From assembly GCA_964620595.1 (NCBI GenBank), contig CAZUHP010000072.1, positions 1 through 11,240 of the forward strand: a stretch of DNA of 11,240 nucleotides, read 5' to 3'. Origin of the DNA: Desulfocarbo sp964620595 (lineage in GTDB: Bacteria; Desulfobacterota; Desulfarculia; Desulfarculales; Desulfarculaceae). The translations under genes were made by a program, and so were the position numbers. Each line of letters begins with the position of its first letter. The stretch's first letter is position 1. The notes under the pieces were generated by a model. It did not search any database. It was not told where the DNA came from and saw only the letters and a list, made by a program, of their open reading frames with translations. Shown in pieces: positions 1 to 4,199 of this stretch.

Positions 1-531
1 CAAGAAAGCCGCTTAATGACAAACTGGTGTCCAAAAAACTGGACGCGGTACACCGAGGGATTCGTGCCAGGCAACCGGCTCAGGGTCTTCGACACCCCCC
101 TTGGGCGGCTGGGCCTGAACATTTGCTACGACTCGGCCTTCAGCGAGGTATGGCGGGTGCTGGCCCTGAACGGAGCCAAGCTGGTGGTAAACATTTCTGC
201 AGTTCCAGCCCACTTCCCGGTGGCTTACATGCGCCGGCGCATGCAGGGAGCGGCTGTCTTCAATCAGTACCATGTGATTTACGTCAACCGGCCAGGCCCG
301 GTTTTCAGTGGAGGCAGCGCGGTGTTTGACCCGATGGGGGAACAAATTGCCTCCTTGGGCGGCGGGGTTGAAGTGAAGGACGTGGAGTTCGATCTTTCTG
401 CTGCTGATGAATGGCGGGAAGAGGAAATCATTTTTGCCAACCGGCGCCCTCTTTTGTATCGGAGGGTGACTAGCCGGAATAAGCAGATCACATTACGGAG
501 CAAATGGAGACAATCAAAGGCGACAAGTTGA
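1..531 (+). CDS. Carbon-nitrogen hydrolase (nitrilase superfamily), C-terminal part
   Basis: The reading frame is open from base 1, so the gene starts upstream of the window; the ATG at 16 is internal. The family hydrolyses non-peptide C-N bonds (amides, nitriles, N-carbamoyl groups) with a Glu-Lys-Cys triad. The nucleophile is visible as the Cys codon at 124-126 in the context GLNICYDSAF, preceded by a typical F-D-T-P-L-G-R-L-G strand. The Glu and Lys would lie before the window. Further family signatures are the NISA strand after the nucleophile, a VNRPG segment, and the closing GGSAVFDPMGE strand. The substrate cannot be told. The basic tail after about codon 155 (RRVTSRNKQITLRSKWRQSK) is not a conserved part of the fold. 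This gene looks less GC-rich than its neighbours. It converges on the radical SAM gene with a 129-bp gap and no obvious terminator. Confidence 0.88.
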   Translation, partial: QESRLMTNWCPKNWTRYTEGFVPGNRLRVFDTPLGRLGLNICYDSAFSEVWRVLALNGAKLVVNISAVPAHFPVAYMRRRMQGAAVFNQYHVIYVNRPGPVFSGGSAVFDPMGEQIASLGGGVEVKDVEFDLSAADEWREEEIIFANRRPLLYRRVTSRNKQITLRSKWRQSKATS

Positions 532-660
532 TCGGTGATGCAATGTCTCTCATACCACGGCTCGGCGGTGGCTGTCGGTGCTCGAGGCCGGCTTCGTGGT
601 ATTCCTCCTCCGTCCCCATAACCGCAATCTCGGCAAACGTTTGATCAAGAGCCCCAAGCT
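532..660. other. Convergent intergenic gap, possible decayed coding fragment
   Basis: No intact gene is seen between the two convergent stops. On the minus strand, just past the radical SAM stop and in another frame, there is an open stretch. It translates to a hydrophilic, protein-like segment including GALDQTFAEIAVMGTEEEYH and LEHRQPPPSRGMRD, and runs on to a stop inside the nitrilase tail. It has no credible ribosome site. It may be the remnant of a gene that once ended here, or chance. I do not recognise the family. Confidence 0.25.
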
Positions 661-1821
661 CTAGGTTGGTGTCATGCCATAGAGGGCGCACATGACCGGG
701 TCGGGCAGGTCCGGGGCCGGGGCCCGGAAGCGGCAGCCGCCGCCGCACTCCTCGGCCGCCGGGCAGGCGGCGCAGGCCGGCACCTGGCTCAGGGCCAGGG
801 GTCTGCGCCGGGCCCAGCAGGTCCACAGGCCCTCGCTTGCCCGGCCCAGGGGGTCGTCGAAGTAGAAGCCGCACTGGGCCACCTTGCCGTCCGCGCCCAC
901 GGTGCAAAGGTGCAGGCCGCAGGCCATGCCCCCGCTGCCGCCGTGAAAGGCCCCGCCAAAGGCGTGCTCCATGGCCCGGGCCGCCTGGGCCGGGGTCACG
1001 GCAAGGCCGGGGTCGCCGGCCAGGCGGCCGGTGGGGCAGGGCGCGTCTATGCCCCACTCCCGGGCGCCCAACTCCTGCACCAGCCCGGCCAGGCCCGCCA
1101 TCTCCTCCAGGTTGCCGGCGTGGGCCATGGTGGCGATGGAAAGCTCCAGGCCCGCGGCCCGCACCCGGCGCGCCGCCTCCACCGCCCGGGCGAAGCTGCC
1201 CGGACCGCGCAGGCGCTCGTGGCCCGCTTGCAGCCCGTCCAGGCTTATCTGCACCTCCTCGCAGTTGAGGCGCTCCAGCCGGGACTCGTCCAGCAGGAGG
1301 CCGTTGCTGAGCAGCACCCGCCGCACCGGCAGCGCGGCCAGGGCCGCGTTGATCTGGTCCCATTGGGGGTGCATGAGGGGTTCGCCGCCGCTTATCAACA
1401 GGCGCAGGCCGCCCATGGCCTCGAACTCGCGCACCAGGGCGGCAAAGGTATCCACCGGAAGGTCCACCCCCCGGGCCGGCCCCAGGTAGCAGTGGGCGCA
1501 GGCCAGGTTGCAGCGCCAAGTGATCTGCACCTCCAGGTAGCGCAGGGAGGGCTTGGGGCCCTGGCACAGGGGCAGGGGGCGGGGGCGGGGCTGGTCGTGC
1601 AGCTCCAGGAGCCCTTCTGCCAGGCAGAAGCGGGCGAACTCCGGCTCCAGCGCGGCCTGGGCCAGGGTGAGCCCGCCGTGGCAGCGCTCAAGGCCCTCTA
1701 GGGCCTCCTGGTTCAATTCGTACAACTCGTCGGCCAGGCGGTCGTACAGGCAGGGCTCCTCCAACAGGCGCAGGCTCGCCCGCTCGGCCAGGCGCACGTA
1801 CCGGTCCTGGTCGCTGGTCAT
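661..1821 (-). CDS. Radical SAM/SPASM peptide-modifying enzyme with N-terminal PqqD-like domain
   Basis: 386 aa. Residues about 10-75 (ASLRLLEEPCLYDRLADELY, then LNQEA and a dG-containing helix) look like a fused PqqD/RiPP recognition element, which binds leader peptides. The radical SAM core follows: C104-x3-C108-x2-C111 for the SAM-binding 4Fe-4S cluster, SGGEP at 144-148 and SLDG at 193-196. The C-terminus is a canonical SPASM domain. C301 or C306 is followed by G-x4-C317, then C350-x2-C353-x5-C359-x3-C363, then C378; together these can ligate two auxiliary 4Fe-4S clusters. SPASM enzymes with such a domain usually modify ribosomal peptides (thioether, C-C or similar crosslinks). The start ATG overlaps the upstream gene's TGA by 4 nt (ATGA), implying translational coupling. 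The short three-Cys peptide gene upstream is the obvious candidate substrate. The enzyme class is secure; the exact reaction is inferred and unknown. Confidence 0.92.
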   Translation of the reverse strand: MTSDQDRYVRLAERASLRLLEEPCLYDRLADELYELNQEALEGLERCHGGLTLAQAALEPEFARFCLAEGLLELHDQPRPRPLPLCQGPKPSLRYLEVQITWRCNLACAHCYLGPARGVDLPVDTFAALVREFEAMGGLRLLISGGEPLMHPQWDQINAALAALPVRRVLLSNGLLLDESRLERLNCEEVQISLDGLQAGHERLRGPGSFARAVEAARRVRAAGLELSIATMAHAGNLEEMAGLAGLVQELGAREWGIDAPCPTGRLAGDPGLAVTPAQAARAMEHAFGGAFHGGSGGMACGLHLCTVGADGKVAQCGFYFDDPLGRASEGLWTCWARRRPLALSQVPACAACPAAEECGGGCRFRAPAPDLPDPVMCALYGMTPT

Positions 1822-2150
1822 GGCGTTTCAGCCTCCAGGGGCGTGCCCTGGGCCAAGAGCGCGGCCACCACCCGCAGGCCGCCGCAGGGCTCGCATTCCT
1901 CGTCCGGCACCGCGGGGTCGCGGAAGTCGCAGCCGTCCGCTTCAAAGGCGCAGCGGGCGCATATGTCCAGGAGCAGGGGGTGGTCGGCGGCAAGGCCGTA
2001 GAGGTGGCCGCCGTGGTCCGGCGGCAGGAGGGCCACCGCTCGCCTGAGGTGGGGCCTGGCCTCCAGCCAGTTGAGGCCGCCGCAGCCGTCTTCGTCGATC
2101 TTGTCCGGCTTGTAGTAGCGGCAAAAACGCGGGCAGATCGTCTGGCGCAT
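1818..2150 (-). CDS. Cysteine-rich companion protein of the radical SAM enzyme
   Basis: 110 aa with eight cysteines in two clusters. The first is C6-x3-C10 plus C23 in DGCGG. The second is C64-x2-C67-x6-C74 in DICARCAFEADGCDFRDP, then C86-x2-C89 in ECEPCGG. The two halves look like diverged copies of one motif (CxxC-like pair, DGC, CGG). There is no signal peptide or membrane segment, so it is probably cytoplasmic and binds iron-sulfur clusters or zinc. It lies between the peptide gene and the radical SAM gene and overlaps the latter by 4 nt, so it probably helps peptide maturation as an electron carrier, cluster donor, or peptide or metal chaperone; this is inferred from context only. The ATG at 2150 has only a weak G-rich ribosome site, while the overlap and the Cys motif at residue 6 support the frame. 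I do not recognise a named family. Confidence 0.78.
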   Translation of the reverse strand: MRQTICPRFCRYYKPDKIDEDGCGGLNWLEARPHLRRAVALLPPDHGGHLYGLAADHPLLLDICARCAFEADGCDFRDPAVPDEECEPCGGLRVVAALLAQGTPLEAETP

Positions 2151-2184
2151 GAGAAGGCTTCCCCCGGGTGGCGGCCAATAGAAA

Positions 2185-2208
2185 GGGGGAGGCTCTTTCG
2201 CCTCCCCC
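2185..2208 (-). terminator. Hairpin after the peptide gene, likely partial terminator
   Basis: A perfect 9-bp stem, GGGGGAGGC pairing with GCCTCCCCC, closes a 6-nt loop. In the minus-strand transcript it is followed by TTTCTATT, a short, imperfect U-rich run. It lies 20 nt past the peptide stop codon and 34 nt before the Cys-rich gene. The hairpin is certain from sequence. Partial termination, giving much more peptide mRNA than enzyme mRNA, is inferred from its position and the imperfect U tract. Confidence 0.7.
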
Positions 2209-2228
2209 CTCCACTTGGCTAGTCTAAG

Positions 2229-2291
2229 CTAGCAGGAGCTCTTGCACTTGCAGAGCCCACGCTGGGTGCGCACGATCTTCTTGATCTTCAT
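2229..2291 (-). CDS. 20-residue cationic three-Cys peptide, candidate RiPP precursor
   Basis: A small open frame begins MKIKKIVRTQ and ends RGLCKCKSSC followed by TAG. The N-terminal half is basic and lacks cysteine; the C-terminal seven residues hold C14, C16 and C20 (CxCxxxC). There are seven Lys/Arg and no acidic residue. Support for translation is strong: AAAGGAGG lies exactly 7 nt before the ATG, a sigma70-type promoter lies 56 nt upstream, and a hairpin follows the stop. An in-frame ATG at 2324 would add 11 residues but has no ribosome site and lies in a leader hairpin, so the 2291 start is preferred. As first gene before a Cys-rich protein and an RRE-containing SPASM enzyme, it is the likely substrate, with residues 1-12 as leader and the Cys tail as modified core. 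That role is inferred; I cannot name the peptide family. Confidence 0.78.
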   Translation of the reverse strand: MKIKKIVRTQRGLCKCKSSC

Positions 2292-2298
2292 GGCGCTT

Positions 2299-2306
2299 CC
2301 TCCTTT
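2299..2306 (-). promoter_or_regulatory. Strong Shine-Dalgarno site of the 20-aa peptide
   Basis: The minus strand reads AAAGGAGG, then the 7-nt spacer AAGCGCC, then ATG. This is a near-perfect match to the anti-SD sequence at optimal spacing. It fixes the start at 2291 and argues that this very short frame is translated at a high level. Confidence 0.85.
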
Positions 2307-2346
2307 GGAGTTCGGCCCCTTCATGGGGCGGTTGTGATTATCTAAA

Positions 2347-2374
2347 ATTCTAGGCGAGAGGCCACCGATGTCAA
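2347..2374 (-). promoter_or_regulatory. Sigma70-type promoter of the peptide / radical SAM operon
   Basis: On the minus strand a consensus -35 box TTGACA (2369-2374) is separated by 16 bp from TAGAAT (2347-2352), which matches five of six -10 bases. Transcription would start near 2340, giving a leader of about 49 nt. That leader contains a small GCCCC/GGGGC hairpin (2315-2329) before the ribosome site. The promoter was found by eye; no start-site data support it. Confidence 0.7.
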
Positions 2375-2447
2375 GGTCTTATTGCCCGGCGCCGCTGTTG
2401 GCGGCGTTTTGCGGCCTGGCCTTCGGCGCCCTGGAGAGGGGGGCTTG

Positions 2448-2476
2448 TTGTATGGGAACCAGGGGCTTGCTATACT
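2448..2476 (+). promoter_or_regulatory. Possible promoter for the exchanger gene
   Basis: TTGTAT (2448-2453), a 17-bp spacer and TATACT (2471-2476) stand about 70 bp before the exchanger start. The -10 box matches five of six consensus bases, but the -35 box matches only the TTG. It lies in the divergent intergenic region, back to back with the promoter of the peptide operon. Confidence 0.4.
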
Positions 2477-2547
2477 AGCCGCTCCAAGGGCCCGGGGGGC
2501 AGGCCACGGCTCCCCCGGTTTTGGGGCCCGGCAAAAGGAGATACGAC

Positions 2548-3483
2548 TTGCCCGACATCCTGTTATGGTCCCTGGTGCTGATCGCGGCCCTGGCGGTGCT
2601 CGTCAAGGGCGCGGACGTATTCGTGGACCATGCCGCTCTCCTGGCCCGGGTGCTGGGGGTGCCCGATTTCGTGGTGGGGGTGACCCTGGTGGCCCTGGGC
2701 ACCAGCCTGCCCGAGCTGGCCGCCAGCCTGGTTTCGGTGTTCACCGGGGCGGGGGAGTTCGTGGCCGGCACCGTGATCGGCTCCAACGTGGCCAACCTGG
2801 CCTTCATCATGGGAGCCGCGGCCCTGGCCTTCAGGGGCTTTTCGGTGAGCCCCAAGCTCATGCGCATGGACCTGCCGGTGATGCTCCTGGCCGCCCTGGT
2901 CATATCGGCCATGGCCATAAACGGGTCGGTGAGCCGGGGCGAGGGCGTGATCCTTTTGCTCATGTACCTGCTCTACCTCACCTACACGGTGCGCGAGCAG
3001 CGCCGCTCCGGCCAGGTGGAAAAGGAGGGTACCTTCCGGCCCTCCCTGGTGGTGTGGATCGTGGCCGGCGCGGCGGCGGTGTATCTGGGCGCGGAGTTCA
3101 CGGTGCGGGCGGTGGTCGAGCTCACCAAGCTGCTGGGCCTGGCCGATGTCTCCCTGCTGGCGCTCAGCGTGGTGGCGGTGGGCTCCAGCCTGCCCGAGCT
3201 GGTGGTGAGCCTGGCCGCGGCCAAGAAGAACTACAACGACCTCAGCGTGGGCAACGTGGTGGGCTCCAATATCTGCAACTCGTTCCTGGTGATGGGCGCG
3301 CCGGCAGTGGTGAAGCCCCTGCCGGTCAGCGCGGCGGTGTGGCAGGTGGGGGTGCCCTTCATGCTGGCGGTCAGCTTCATCTTCTGGATTTTCGCCCAGC
3401 GGGGGGAGATAGGCCGCACGCCCGGTTTGTTCCTGCTCTTGATATTCGCCCTGTTCCTGGGCACTTTGGGCGGGGTGTTCTGA
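2548..3483 (+). CDS. CaCA-family sodium/calcium (cation) exchanger
   Basis: 311 aa, hydrophobic throughout, with about ten predicted membrane segments. The family exchanges Ca2+ or related cations for Na+ or H+ across the inner membrane. The two diagnostic alpha-repeats are clear. Alpha-1 has GTSLPEL (51-57) and GSN (78-80). Alpha-2 has GSSLPEL (212-218) and GSN (239-241). The repeats carry the acidic Glu and the polar residues that coordinate the cation. A hydrophilic loop (about 148-165) separates the two five-helix halves, and the length fits YrbG-like bacterial members. I chose the TTG at 2548 because AAAGGAG ends 7 nt before it; an earlier in-frame TTG at 2521 lacks this and would add a non-conserved nine residues. 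The ion specificity cannot be read from sequence. The methyltransferase gene follows after 33 nt and may be cotranscribed. Confidence 0.9.
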   Translation: MPDILLWSLVLIAALAVLVKGADVFVDHAALLARVLGVPDFVVGVTLVALGTSLPELAASLVSVFTGAGEFVAGTVIGSNVANLAFIMGAAALAFRGFSVSPKLMRMDLPVMLLAALVISAMAINGSVSRGEGVILLLMYLLYLTYTVREQRRSGQVEKEGTFRPSLVVWIVAGAAAVYLGAEFTVRAVVELTKLLGLADVSLLALSVVAVGSSLPELVVSLAAAKKNYNDLSVGNVVGSNICNSFLVMGAPAVVKPLPVSAAVWQVGVPFMLAVSFIFWIFAQRGEIGRTPGLFLLLIFALFLGTLGGVF

Positions 3484-3516
3484 ACCATACCTGAAACCGG
3501 TCCCCCAGGGGAGAGC

Positions 3517-4056
3517 ATGGCCCCCAGCATCCTGGACATAGGCTGTGGCCGCCGCAAGGCGCCAGGGGCGCTGGGCCTGGACTTGACCCCCCACCAGGGG
3601 GTGGAGGTGCTGGCCGATGCCGGCCGGGGACTGCCTTTCCGTGACCGCAGCTTTGAGGCGGTCCACCTGCGCCACGTGATCGAGCACTTGCCCGACCTGC
3701 CGGCCTTTCTGGCCGAGGTGCACCGGGTGCTCCGGCCCGGGGGCCTGGCCCATATCCTCACCCCCCATTTCTCGGCCGCGGCCTCCTACACCGACCCCAC
3801 CCACCAGCGCCACTTGGGCTACTTCAGCCTGGATTATTTCTGCGGACTGGCCGGGGATGACTTCGTGCCCCTGGACTACCGCTTCGAGATGCGGAAGCGG
3901 CGGCTGGTGTTCGGCCGCAAGGGCCGGCTGGGGCTCAGCGCCTGGGCCAACCGGCACCCCCGGGCCTATGAGCAGCATTTGGCCTGGCTCCTGCCCGCCC
4001 TGGAGGTGGAATTCGTGTTGCAAAAGCCGTGGCGCGGACAGGACGGTTTTCCCTAG
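3517..4056 (+). CDS. Class I SAM-dependent methyltransferase (Methyltransf_11-like)
   Basis: 179 aa. Motif I for SAM binding is ILDIGCG (5-11), followed by the acidic strand end LGLDL. Then come DAGRGLPFRDRSFEAVHLRHV with an IEHL segment (motif II region) and VLRPGG, the usual post-II motif of this family. The protein is shorter than many members and its C-terminal half (YTDPTHQRHLGYFSLDYF onward) is specific to a subgroup often annotated as plain methyltransferase. It is cytoplasmic, with no signal or membrane segment. The substrate is unknown. A GGGGAG ribosome site precedes the ATG. It follows the exchanger closely on the same strand, but no functional link is evident. Confidence 0.82.
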   Translation: MAPSILDIGCGRRKAPGALGLDLTPHQGVEVLADAGRGLPFRDRSFEAVHLRHVIEHLPDLPAFLAEVHRVLRPGGLAHILTPHFSAAASYTDPTHQRHLGYFSLDYFCGLAGDDFVPLDYRFEMRKRRLVFGRKGRLGLSAWANRHPRAYEQHLAWLLPALEVEFVLQKPWRGQDGFP

Positions 4057-4080
4057 AACCCTTGCCTGGGGGCCAGGTTT

Positions 4081-4178
4081 CCCGTCGCCTCCGCCCCCCG
4101 TCGCCCCCTGGCGTCCCCCCCGGCGCCCCCCGTCGCCCCCCCGTCGCCCCCCCGTCGCCACCCGTCGCCACCCGTGGC
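4081..4178. repeat. C-rich tandem repeat, unit about CCCGTCGCC
   Basis: The intergenic stretch between the methyltransferase stop and the acylase ribosome site consists almost wholly of degenerate CCCGTCGCC / CCCCCCGTCGC units, about six recognisable copies with variable C runs. The last units are the more regular CCGTCGCCA type. The same motif in reverse complement occurs near the right end of the window. No protein-coding role is evident: although the frame is open, the translation is a Pro-rich low-complexity string. Confidence 0.85.
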
Positions 4179-4199
4179 ACTGGTCAAGGAGTTGTACCC

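Noticed and set aside
488..1567. Long open frame on the minus strand inside the radical SAM gene
   Set aside because: The part above 661 is a Pro/Gly/Arg-rich shadow of the radical SAM frame in GC-rich DNA; only the short part beyond 661 looks protein-like and is noted separately.
2221..2231. Selenocysteine read-through of the peptide gene, as in selenobiotic peptides
   Set aside because: The stop is TAG, not TGA, and the sequence beyond it does not continue as a Cys-rich peptide.
2291..2324. Longer start for the peptide (ATG at 2324, adding 11 residues)
   Set aside because: It has no ribosome site and lies in a small hairpin, whereas the ATG at 2291 has an optimal AAAGGAGG.
2453..2471. Sigma54 promoter (GG...TTGCT) before the exchanger gene
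   Set aside because: The distance between the GG and GC elements is off by about two bases, and the -24 element is poor.
2563..4161. Long minus-strand open frame opposite exchanger and methyltransferase
   Set aside because: It is antisense to two recognisable genes and consists of His/Gln/Gly-rich shadow sequence, a typical effect of high GC at third codon positions.
4081..4178. CRISPR array
   Set aside because: Units are about 9-11 bp and contiguous, with no unique spacers; it is a low-complexity tandem repeat.
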